Below are positions 55,143 to 64,000 of a stretch of DNA of 64,000 nt, piece after piece. Location of the stretch: assembly GCF_037325665.1 (NCBI RefSeq), contig NC_090253.1:13923773-13987772 (forward strand). Direction: 5' to 3'. How positions within the stretch are numbered: the first letter of the stretch is position 1; each line of letters begins with the position of its first letter. The position numbers and the translations under genes were made by a program. The DNA is from Littorina saxatilis (lineage: Eukaryota; Mollusca; Gastropoda; Littorinimorpha; Littorinidae). The notes under the pieces are model-generated. The model was not told the DNA's origin and ran no database searches. It saw nothing but the letters and a program-made list of their open reading frames with translations.

Positions 55143-56462
55143 GGTTTCTGAGCAAAGTTGCAACAGTTGGAAAAACATTGTGCAGAACAACCTAATAATG
55201 AGAAATTGCAGGCAGAAATGTTTAATGTTAAATCGAAATTGGAAATAATGACCATGGATAAAGCAAGAGGAGCTCATGTACGATCAAGAGCTAAGTGGGT
55301 AGAAGAAGGAGAAAGAAATACGAAATATTTTTTGAATTTGGAAAAAGTACAAGCCCAAAATAATGTGATGACACATGTGAGGGCAAGTAATGGTGATATT
55401 GTTGATGATCAATTTCTTGTGTTGAATGAACAAGTGCAGTATTATAAATGTTTGTAAGGTAAAAGTCCAGAAAGTCAGGAACGCATCAGGGCAGAAGCAA
55501 AGGAATTTTGTGATGAAGAAGAATTGGTTAAATTAACGAACGAAGATAGTAATGTATGTGAAGGGATGTTGACGGAAGCAGAGGTGGCAGCAGCATTAAA
55601 GATGATGAAAAATGGTTCATCACCTGGAAGTGACGGACTCACTACAGAGTTTATTAAAATGTTTTGGAATAGATTAAAGAGCATGATTACAGACGCGTTT
55701 AATGAAGCCTTTCGTAATAATAATTTGTCTTTTACGCAAAAACAAGGAATAATTAAGTTATTACAAAAAAGTACAGAATTACCCAGGGAAGACCTTAATA
55801 ATTGGCGTCCAATTACCCTACTTAATACAGATTATAAGATCTTGGCAAAGGTTTTAAATCAGAGATTGAGTTCGGTTATTTGTAAGTTAGTAAATGAAGA
55901 TCAAGTTGGTTACATAAAAGGAAGGAATATTGGAACCGTGATTCGTACAATAGATGACGTAATAGAGTATTTAAATCGAACGAATAAGTCTGGGTTTATA
56001 TTGGCCCTTGACTATCGTAAAGCGTTTGATTCCATTTATAAGGAATTTATGATAGAAGCATTTAGATCATATGGTTTTGGTGAAGATTTTCAAAAATGGG
56101 TTAAGCTTTTAATGACAGACACTTTTAGTAGTATTAATCACGGAGGGTGGATTTCAGAACCGTTTCCCTTGAAGTGTGGTATAAGACAAGGTTGTCCATT
56201 TTCACCCCTGGCCTTTATATTGGCGGTGGAAATACTTGCCATTAAAATTAGGAAAAGTGATATAACGGGTGTTGAATTACCCTCAAAGGTGGGCGAGGAG
56301 AGTGCCCTAAAAATTAAACAGTTAGCAGACGATACAACAATATTTTTACAGAACAGTGGTGATGTCTTTAAAGTTAAAGATATAATAATACAGTTTGCAA
56401 AGTTTTCAGGACTGACCCTGAATGTTAATAAAACCAAAATAATGAAAATTGGACAGCATTGT
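55143..56462 (+). mobile_element. LINE reverse transcriptase fragment, L1/Tx1-like
   Basis: The reading frame covers the linker before the RT (SRAKWVEEGERNTKYFLNLE), then NGSSPGSDGLTTEFIKMFW, NWRPITLLNTDYKILAKVL, QVGYIKGRNI, ALDYRKAFDSI, GIRQGCPFSPLAFILAVEIL and the catalytic LADDTT. These are RT blocks 0-5 of an L1/Tx1-type element. One in-frame stop at 55455-55457 interrupts it (YYKCL, then GKSPES). The endonuclease region upstream is missing, and at the 3' side the RT stops after KIMKIGQHC, where a 54-bp minisatellite begins. It is a dead, doubly truncated copy. Confidence 0.9.
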
Positions 56463-57150
56463 GGTCAAAATCAACACTTAATAACTATTAAAAATCAGCT
56501 CTAGAGTACTCAGGGGGCTCAACTAGTCCACATCGCCAATCAATTACACAGGCTGCAGACCTAAATGAAATCGATCCTCAACCACTTAGGCTGCTGAACT
56601 ATTCAAATTCAACTCTCAATTTCTCAGGCTGCCGAACTTGTCAAAATCAACACTCTGGCTGATGAACATTTCAAAATCAAGACACAGTAACTATTCAAAA
56701 TCAACTCTCAATTTCTCAGACTGATGAACTATTAAAAATCAACACTCTGGCTGCAGAACTTGTCAAAATGAACATACAGTAACTACATGTATTAAAAATC
56801 CACCCTCTGGCTGCAGAACTTGTCAAAATCAACATACAGTAACTATTCAAAATCAACCCTCAGACGGCTGAACTAGTCAAAATCAACATACAGTAACTAT
56901 TCAAAATCAACCCTCAGACTGCTGAACTAGTCAAAATCAACATACAGTAACTATTCAAAATCAACCCTCAGACTGCTGAACTAGTCAAAATCAACATACA
57001 GTAACTATTCAAAATCAACCCTCAGACTGCAGAACTTGTCAAAATCAACATACAGTAACTATTCAAAATCAACCCGCTAGCTGCAGAACTTGTCAAAATC
57101 AACATACAGTAACTATTCAAAATCAACTATCAGGTACTCAGACTGCTGAA
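56463..57150. repeat. 54-bp minisatellite abutting the phosphatase stop codon
   Basis: The unit has the ordered phrases TCAAAATCAACATACAGTAA, CTATTCAAAATCAACCCTCA and GACTGCTGAACTAG. It is regular over about 56770-57140 and more degenerate to the left. The final unit includes the CTAG that holds the stop codon of the minus-strand gene at 57151-57153. Confidence 0.92.
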
Positions 57151-57340
57151 CTAGTCACTGGCACTGTCAGGGTCACTGTCAGACCCACGGTTGCTGGGGT
57201 CAAAGGCAAAGGAGAGGTCAACATCACCAGACTGGTCAGGTGACAAGGGGACCACTTCATGCATAAGATGGCTCCTCAACCTCTGTTGTTCTGTGGATCC
57301 GAACCCGATGTACTCCAGGTAACCCTCCACTGACCCATAC
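57151..57340 (-). CDS. Phosphatase last exon (stop codon)
   Basis: The acceptor TTGCAG|GTATGG is read on the minus strand, entering in phase 2. It encodes YGSVEGYLEYIGFGSTEQQR, then a tail rich in Asp and Ser (PSNRGSDSDPDSASD), with the TAG at 57153-57151. The stop lies inside the first unit of the 54-bp minisatellite. Confidence 0.88.
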
Positions 57341-58968
57341 CTGCAAGCAACACATACAGTAATGCCAAAAAGACATTGTGACACGGTTAACCTTGACCTC
57401 CTCTCTTCAGGATCGTGCTTTTTTTGGATTACCTGTTCATAAGGTCTGCAAATGACTGTAATATTATAGTAATATTTAGTTCTGCCTCGTTATTAGCCAT
57501 TGAGTATAACTGTTTTATCATCATTGCTTTGTTGTTGTTCTTTAGCCATTTACGTTGACTTGTTATACATTGACATTGATAGTTTTATTCTTCTTCTTCT
57601 TCGTCGTTCGCTAGTTAGTTTTTATCATAAGAACCTTTTCTAATTCCTATTAACCCGATGTTCTTTAACTATATCTATACATAAATGCATATATTGTAAA
57701 GCAGTATGCATTGTTAGAGGATTTTTTTAGTAGCAGTGTTTAAATGTCGAAGCTGCTTTTCCCATTTTTACCCAAGAGACCGACTGTATATTGTGTTATT
57801 GTATTTGTCAGACTTGATTGTACCAAGTCCCTACACATGTTGTAATGCGCTTAGAGCCAAATATTTTTGTTTTTTGTAAGGGATAGGCGCAATATAAATA
57901 CACTTTATTATTATTATTATTATTAGTAATACGCCTCCATTTTATGACTGGTCTCCCTGTCTTTCAATAAGTAAAAGTGAGTTATGTTTCTTTAAAAGAA
58001 ACTCACTTGCATACCAAGCTAAGCCTGCAGAAAAGTCAATCACACACACACTCTGATAGATAAGAGTTTGGATTGGCTTTGACAACCACAATGGTGAAAT
58101 ACCCTCACAATAGTTCTGTTGGCTGAAAAAATGCAATGACACAGTTTTTAATTATACTCTAGTTACCGTATTTTTAAAGAATCTATTGCACACAACAACA
58201 ACTACAAAACAAAAACAAGTCGCGTAAGGAGAAATTACTACATTTAGTCAAGCTGTGGAACTCACAGAATGAAACTGAACGCACTGCATTTTTTCACAAT
58301 GACTGTAGTCCGCCGCTTGTGTAAAACGGAGTGAAACTGACGAGCCTGTTCAGCGCGGTAGTGGTTTCGCTGTGCTGCATAGCACGCTTTTCTGTACCTC
58401 TCTTCGTTTTAACTTTCTGAGCGTGTTTTTAATCCGAACATATCATATCTATATGTTTTTGGAATCAGGAACCGACAAGGAATAAGATGAAATTGTTTTT
58501 AAATCGATTTCGGAAATTTAATTTTGATCATAATTTTTATATTTTTAATTTTCAGAGCTTGTTTTTAATCCAAATATGATATATTTATATGTTTTTGGAA
58601 TCAGAAAATGATGAAGAATAAGATGAACGTAAATTTGGATCGTTTTATAAAAAACACATTTTAATTACAATTTTCAGATTTTTAATGACTAAAGTCATTA
58701 ATTTTTAAGCCACCAAGCTGAAATGCAATACCGAAGTCCGGCCTTCGTCGAAGATTGCTTTACAAAAATTTCAATCAATTTGATTGAAAAATGAGGGTGT
58801 GACAGTGCCGCCTCAACTTTTACAAAAAGCCGGATATGACGTCATCAAAAGTATTTATCGAAAAAAAGAAAAAAACGTCCGGGGATATCATTCCCAGGAA
58901 CTCTCATGTAAAATTTCATAAAGATCGGTCCAGTAGTTTGGTCTGAATCGCTCTACACACACACATGC

Positions 58969-58999
<31 letters not shown>

Positions 59000-60532
59000 C
59001 ACACACACACCATGACCCTCGTCTCGATTCCCCCTCTATGTTAAAACATTTAGTCAAAACTTGACTAAATGTAATGATGTAGGGACGAACAGGTCTGCCA
59101 ACGCCTTCATCAGGGTCAAGGGTAAGTGGAAGTGCATGGTCTACCTTTCTTTGATGTAGTCAAACAGTTGGTGCATGGTTTCTGCCTTCGCAGTAATGAA
59201 CTCTTCGCTCATGTGGAACTGTTCCACGACTTCTTTGTGCATTCGGTGCTTCACGGTAGCCAGTCCGTCCTGAGAAAAAACACAACAGTACAGTCGATAT
59301 TAGTGTTGTTCTCAGTCTGTGGTCACTGACCAATATTTTGTTGATTTGATGCATTGTTCTGACCCCCAAGCCTGTCAACTGTCCAGTGACAAGTAGGAGG
59401 TCTTCTGACACAACAATGTTTCGTGGCCAGGGCATTTGGACCTATACATATTTTCCATCTAGGTCCAACTGACCTATTGTCCACACACACACACACACAC
59501 AAACACACACCTACTAGTACTACAGACGCACACACTCCATTCAATACATGTGTCATAGTGACACACAGACACTGAGACAGACACATACAGAAAAATTGAC
59601 AGACAGACAGACAGACAGACACTCCATTCAAAACTCGTGTCACAGTGACATGTATACAGACACTGAGATAGACAGACACAGACAGACAGATTGACAAGAC
59701 AGACACACACAACACTCCAGACACACACCCCACTCAACACACCAGAGACCTCCCCACACACACACCAGACCAATGACGGACACACACAACACTCCAGACA
59801 CACACAACACTCAACACCAGAGACCTCCCCACACACACACAAGACCAATGACAGACACACACAACACTCCAGACACACACCCCACTCAACACACCAGAGA
59901 CCTCCCCACACACACACCAGACCAATGACAGACACACACAACACTCCAGACACACACCCCACTCAACACACCAGAGACCTCCCCACACACACACAAGACC
60001 AATGACAGACACACACAACACTCCAGACACACACCCCACTCAACACACCAGAGACCTCCCCACACACACACCAGACCAACGACGGACACACACAACACTC
60101 CAGACACACACCCCACTCAACACACCAGAGACCTCCCCACACACACACCAGACCAACGACGGACACACACAACACTCCAGACACACACCCCACTCAACAC
60201 ACCAGAGACCTCCCCACACACACACCAGACCAATGACGGACACACACAACACTCCAGACACAGACCCCACTCAACACACCAGAGACCTCCCCACACACAC
60301 ACCAGACCAATGACAGACACACGCAACCAAGATGTCACGTTCATGCTCAGTCTCTTTGCCCCGCTCTCTCTCTCACTACTCACATGTGACAGGGCGTATT
60401 CCGCAGCAATGTAATCGGGGGATTTGCCAAGACAGCTCAGCACCAGCGCCGACACGATGCCGGTCCTGTCCTTCCCATGGGCGCAGTTTAACAGGGCTGG
60501 TAAGTTGCTCTTCACTGACATCAACTTCAAAG
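57151..60532 (-). CDS. Tyrosine phosphatase, Y_phosphatase3-like (C-terminal three exons)
   Basis: Three exons with consistent phases (60532-60384, 59269-59145, 57340-57151) encode about 154 residues. The first has the catalytic loop LLNCAHGKDRTGIVSALVLS, a CX5R signature in the GKDRTG form typical of the Y_phosphatase3 family (PF13350-type, including bacterial LipA-like and eukaryotic relatives). The second continues GLATVKHRMHKEVVEQFHMS, the third YGSVEGYLEYIGF, and then an acidic Ser/Asp-rich tail. The residue before the catalytic Cys is Asn, where most family members have His. The N-terminal exons were not found up to 64000, so they lie outside or are too short to recognise. It likely dephosphorylates phosphotyrosine or phosphoinositides, which is inference. 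Confidence 0.85.
57590..57925 (+). mobile_element. Retroposon 3' end with ATT tail
   Basis: TGTAATGCGCTTAGAGCC, GCGCAATATAAATACACTTT and an ATT run match the tail style at 4401-4478. The 5' limit is uncertain. It could be a LINE 3' UTR or a SINE. Confidence 0.5.
58214..59072 (-). mobile_element. Family B hairpin-ended element, copy 3
   Basis: Collinear with the copy at 8235-9166. The plus-strand left end is AACAAGTCGCGTAAG and the right end is CATTTAGTCAAAACTTGAC plus TAAATG, which folds into an 11-bp hairpin. It carries a GACA/CA microsatellite near the right end. Confidence 0.8.
59145..59269 (-). CDS. Phosphatase middle exon
   Basis: Bordered on the minus strand by TTCTCAG|GACGGA and GAAAG|GTAGAC, entering in phase 0 and leaving in phase 2. 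It encodes DGLATVKHRMHKEVVEQFHM, SEEFITAKAETMHQLFDYIK and ER, which match the helical region after the catalytic loop in this family. Confidence 0.87.
59480..60320. repeat. 77-bp minisatellite and CA/GACA repeats in a phosphatase intron
   Basis: From about 59700 a 77-bp unit (AGACCTCCCCACACACACAC, CAATGACAGACACACACAAC, ACTCCAGACACACACC) repeats about eight times, preceded by simpler CA and GACA sequence. Open frames on both strands arise from the repeat because its sequence avoids stops. Confidence 0.94.
60384..60532 (-). CDS. Phosphatase exon with the CX5R catalytic loop
   Basis: Bordered on the minus strand by GTTTGCAG|CTTTGA and GTCACAT|GTGAGT, entering in phase 1 and leaving in phase 0. 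It encodes LKLMSVKSNLPALLNCAHGK, DRTGIVSALVLSCLGKSPDY and IAAEYALSH. Catalytic Cys and Arg are both present. Confidence 0.9.
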
Positions 60533-60699
60533 CTGCAAACAGCAAAACCTTACTTGAATTCACTTGCGATGAATACATGTAACTAAAACACCAAGCATTT
60601 GAATACCGACTTTTCTGTTCTTTGTTTTGGTTCTTTTAAATTAAAATCTAATTTTACACTGCTTGAATTAAACAATCAAACCAAGTCCATGGAAGCTAA

Positions 60700-60916
60700 G
60701 GCCCCCCAAAAAATAGTCTGTTTACGGTAACCCGACCGACCCTATTTTTTTCGCGCGACCCTAGACTTTTTTTTGGCATTTGGGAAAAAAAAAATAACGT
60801 AAAAATATGTTGTTTTGAAAGAAAAAAAAAATAAATAAATAAAAATCCCGACCTACCGACCCTATTTTTTTAGCCTATGTTACCGTAAACAGACCTATTT
60901 TTTTTTGGCCTTAACG
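60700..60916. mobile_element. Harbinger-like MITE, subfamily 2
   Basis: Inverted ends GGCC plus A/C-run plus ATAGTCTGTTTACGGTAAC. TAA lies at the left and TTA at the right, so the target duplication is imperfect here. Confidence 0.65.
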
Positions 60917-60982
60917 AAGAAATTAAGCTCAGACCAATCAACCGCACACACACATGTAGTGACACGTTCACACACACTTGTT

Positions 60983-61187
60983 AGGCCAAAAAATAAAATG
61001 TCTGTTTACGGTAACATAGGCACACAAAAATAGGGTCGGTAGGTCGGGATTTTTTTTTCCCAACAAACCATATTTTTAAGTTATGTTGCCAAAAAACAAA
61101 GATTTTTTTGTTTTTCCCCAAATGCCAAAAAACAATAGGGTCGGTCGGGATACCGTAAACAGACTTTTTTTGTTTTGTTGGCCTTAA
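60983..61187. mobile_element. Harbinger-like MITE, subfamily 2, second copy
   Basis: Inverted ends GGCCAAAAAATAAAATGTCTG and its complement, flanked by TTA on both sides. It lies only 66 bp from the previous copy. Confidence 0.7.
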
Positions 61188-61809
61188 CACACACACAAAC
61201 TACACATGGGTGTGACACACGGTGCATATGGCACACACACAGTGACAACCAAACTTATAGTTATAATATATATACACACTATACATACATACATGCACTC
61301 ATGTAGTCTTAACATTACAGGGTTTAGCCTGGAAGAAAAAGACAATCCCCCTCAACCAAATTCTGATGGGACATTACAAAGACGAAGGCAAAACGCGCAA
61401 AGCAGGCTAGGCGGTCCGAAAATGGTTTTGTTGAAAGATGCAAAATAGTGTTATTTAGTGCCATATGATACAGTGGAACCTCCCGTAACGACCTCTCCCA
61501 AGAACGACCCCCTCCTTTTGCCAACCGAATTTCTCGGCACGGATGCTTTTGACACTGTAACTAACCTCCCAAGAACGACGCCCTCCTTTTTCCGACGACC
61601 GACCTACCAACATAGGGTCAATAACGACTTTGACCTTTTAACCAGTGAGTGTTAAAGTTCGTAATTACCCTGCACACGCGGAACACGCACGCCATTAGTC
61701 ACGCATCAAGAGTCAGGGGTGGTAGTCAGTAGTGCGTGCAAGTCCAGCGGCCCATGGCTGTCATCTTCTCACCTATTGTTGTCACAATTGAGGGACTGCC
61801 CTTGAAGTA

Positions 61810-61831
61810 GGGGGGGGGGGGGGGGGGGGGG
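61810..61831. repeat. G homopolymer
   Basis: A run of about 22 G residues. Other long homopolymers in the window are the C run at 6597 and the G runs at 26311 and 41682. Confidence 0.9.
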
Positions 61832-62067
61832 GATAGGCGGGGTTGGGTAAAGGCAGTTAGAACAACAACTCAATAATGAATTGCTGTGTACTATTCTGTG
61901 AGTGTGTGCTCACCAACTGAGACCTCGTTCAATGACCCATACTTGCCAATGAGCAAGTTTTACCCTCTGGGATGGTATCCTTTGAATGTTTGAGAGGAAA
62001 CTCTTCCTGTCCCAGGTTACAGACACTGACTTTCTTACCTGAGGTCAATCACTGAGTTTTACCTATG

Positions 62068-62356
62068 AGGCAAAAAAAAAAAGAAGGTGTGGTTACGGTA
62101 ACATCGCCAAAAAAAATAGGGTCGGTAGGTAGGCAATCACTTTTTTTTTTTTTTTACTTTTTTTTCTAATGTGTACAAATTAAACCTACTTGACAGCGAA
62201 ATAAGTGTGCGACTCGGGCGCTTTCGCTGCGTTTTTTGCACTCGGTTTTCTTTTTTTTTGTTTTTTTGTTGACAAATGTAATAAAAAGTTATAGGATCGG
62301 CCCCTAAAAATAGGGTAGGTCGGGTTACCGTAACCACACCTATTTTTTTTTAGGCC
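62068..62356. mobile_element. Harbinger-like MITE, uninterrupted sibling
   Basis: Inverted ends with AGGTGTGGTTACGGTAAC, flanked by TGA on both sides. It matches 4313-4688 in inverted orientation but lacks the insertion found there, so it preserves the empty site around TTGTCAAC. Confidence 0.75.
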
Positions 62357-62607
62357 TGAGACTGCGCGCACTATGTGTGTTTGTATTATGTCTGCCCGTC
62401 TATGCGCTGGTGTATGCACGTACACCTCCATATGCACATCAAATGGGAACAAAAATAGGATAAGGGACACAACTTGACGACTGAACTGCCCAACAGCTGC
62501 CACCCCTGTGAAAAAAATTAGACCTCCCAAACTCCCAATAAAGACCCCTCCTTTTTACGACAGATTTTTCTGGACATTTTCAAGGTCGTTAGTGGGAGGT
62601 TTTACTG

Positions 62608-63229
62608 TTCGAGAATTTGCCCCTGTATCAGGTGTGTCTGAGTGTGGTGTGTGTGTGGGTCTGTGTTTCGATTGATATTGCTTCTGTTGACCGTTTCCAA
62701 AGAAGTAAACGCGCGAGCACTGATAGTTCGCAGGATTGGTTGAATACATGTACTCATGAATTACATTTTAAAAGCCACTCACAGCGCGTTTCACAAACTC
62801 GCAAGTTGCTCGGCTTGACGCGCGTTTTTGCTTAGCTAGGTCATTCCGAACACTGTACTCCCGTGAAAAGTGTGCATGGGGTGGCGCAGTGGAACGTAAT
62901 CTCAGCGTGCGCCCTTTGACGCACTGAAGGGAATTCCAATCCAGGTTTCCCAATTGCTTCGTTTCCGGCCGATTTATGTGGAGCACGTGATGCGCACAAA
63001 AAATATTGGCGGTCTAGAAGTGTCGTCTGCGCAATGATCGCGGCGGCTTTCTTGACCGCCAAGGACGACCACGCACGTTGTGAGACGTCATTCGTCAGAC
63101 CTCAATGGGACATTTTGAGATGTTATGCGCCAACGGCGCACTATTAGTATTAAATGAAACCCTGCATTAACAACTAGGAAGACACATGAATAACTTGCTA
63201 TTTCAGTTTTACCATTTGCAATATTACCA
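62608..63229. other. No gene recognised
   Basis: Mixed sequence with higher GC between 62860 and 63070. No exon of the upstream phosphatase part could be identified on the minus strand. Confidence 0.45.
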
Positions 63230-63368
63230 GCTATTGTGTTTTCAGCGTAGGAATAGGGCCCGATATTTAGACGAGACAAGTATAATGCCGACGAGTCGAA
63301 GACGAGTCGCATTATACTTGTTCGAGTCTAAATATCGGACCCTATTGCTACGATGAAAACACAATAGC
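63230..63368. repeat. Long palindrome, 59-bp arms
   Basis: GCTATTGTGTTTTCAGCGTA at the left is matched by TACGATGAAAACACAATAGC at the right, and pairing continues inward to ATAATGC/GCATTAT with about six mismatches. The loop of about 21 bp is itself built of GACGAGTCG repeats. Confidence 0.9.
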
Positions 63369-64000
63369 GTTTATATAGCTATTCTGACATTAAATTCTGT
63401 GTTAAAATCATGTTTTTGTCAGCAACAAGTACCAGAATGGTCCATGTCGCTGATTGCAGACGACGGTTCCCTTTCCGCATGAAGCCACGGAAATAACCGA
63501 ACATTGAAAAACCCACGGACATGTATTACGGAGAAAACTCGAGATAACCGGATGTTTAGCATTACGTCAATATGCTAGGAATCATATGACGTCATGACGT
63601 ATCATGCTTGCCTACGTATATTGTATGTTCGAAAGTCTGACTTCTGTTGGGAATTCGCGTGGTGAAGACTGCGGTAAATCTGTAGATGATAAGAGAACAA
63701 GGATTGTCTCAGAAAAAACGACTAAATGTTTCAGACCGGTAACTTCATTTCAACATTGCACTATACAATGGACGTTCTATGTGACAGGAGAGTTTGCTGA
63801 TTTTGTGTTAAACATTGGAGAGATCGTCTGCTAGAATCAGAGATAGGTCGCTTCAGATTGCAGCTTCTGGAAATTTGCAAGGTTTGTTGCCTGTTAAAGA
63901 ACTGGATTTTACACGTAATGATGTATGTCATGTACAGTAAGCAACAACAAAAACACACACAAAGCAAATGGCATCGTCTGTCGACTAGTCACAGAAACAA
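63369..64000. other. Unassigned right edge
   Basis: A plus-strand frame at 63604-63834 (starting MLAYVYCMFESLTSVGNSRG) has no recognised family. CGTCA-type motifs (ATGACGTCATGACGT near 63586-63600) form a CRE-like palindrome, which could be regulatory or chance. Confidence 0.35.

Larger units (their letters stand above)
57341..59144 (-). other. Phosphatase intron with transposons
   Basis: It contains a retroposon 3' end (about 57590-57925, ending GCGCAATATAAATACACTTT plus ATT repeats) and the family B element at 58214-59072. Confidence 0.6.
61471..62607. mobile_element. Mariner-like element (long) with a nested MITE
   Basis: CAGTGGAACCTCCCGTAACG at the left is matched by CGTTAGTGGGAGGTTTTACTG at the right, and TA precedes the left end. 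Internal phrases such as CCAAGAACGACCCCCTCC recur. The Harbinger-like MITE at 62068-62356 lies inside. No transposase was recognised. The long span makes the end pairing less certain than for the short copies. Confidence 0.5.

Noticed and set aside
59474-60313. Cys/Val/Trp-rich minus and Thr/His/Pro-rich plus frames
   Set aside because: They arise from the 77-bp minisatellite. Only the phosphatase exon at 60384-60532 is real.
60540-64000. Search for N-terminal phosphatase exons on the minus strand
   Set aside because: No frame showed the expected FRDVGG or DLRS-like motifs. The short frames here coincide with MITEs or lack splice borders.

Overview
The window looks like nuclear DNA from a marine mollusc, most likely a gastropod. 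It has small exons in very long repeat-filled introns, GT-AG splicing, heavy CA/GA microsatellites, tRNA-headed SINEs, an L1/Tx1-type LINE, and many short non-autonomous DNA transposons. The species call is inference, because no sequence search could be run. I saw no prokaryotic operon, CRISPR array, rRNA gene, functional tRNA gene or LTR/retroviral element.

Three host genes are visible. (1) At 2-385 (+) is the last coding exon of an unrecognised protein, followed by a long AT-rich 3' region to about 5.3 kb. (2) At 14436-37528 (+) is a complete 16-exon ABCB-family half-transporter. All splice phases agree, giving 829 residues with an N-terminal four-helix TMD0, a six-helix TMD and a full nucleotide-binding domain (Walker A, Q-loop, LSGGQ, Walker B, D-loop, H-loop). 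(3) At 57151-60532 (-) are the last three visible exons of a tyrosine phosphatase of the Y_phosphatase3 type, with the CX5R loop NCAHGKDRTG. Its N-terminal part is not recognisable in the window.

Most of the rest is mobile DNA. From left to right: a SINE-like repeat (5.5 kb); a long-TIR Mutator/foldback-type element with 10-bp target duplication (9478-12640); and, inside the ABCB introns, copies of a hairpin-ended family, tRNA SINEs, a 4-kb TTAA-flanked element, a CTAG-ended Helitron-like element and several satellites. From 37.5 to 54 kb there is an intergenic repeat field: 3' region echoes of the last ABCB exon, piggyBac-, hAT- and mariner-like MITEs, a tandemly duplicated SINE, and LINE fragments. 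At 55.1-56.5 kb lies a 5'- and 3'-truncated LINE reverse transcriptase. It is followed by a 54-bp minisatellite that reaches the stop codon of the phosphatase gene.

The main unusual points are: three sequence-unrelated non-autonomous families that share one terminal design (subterminal inverted repeats, a 3' hairpin, then CTTGTT); a 37-bp minisatellite that copies the ABCB exon-1 splice donor seven times; SINEs built from exchangeable heads and tails; the large TTAA element; and the foldback element with nested inverted modules.
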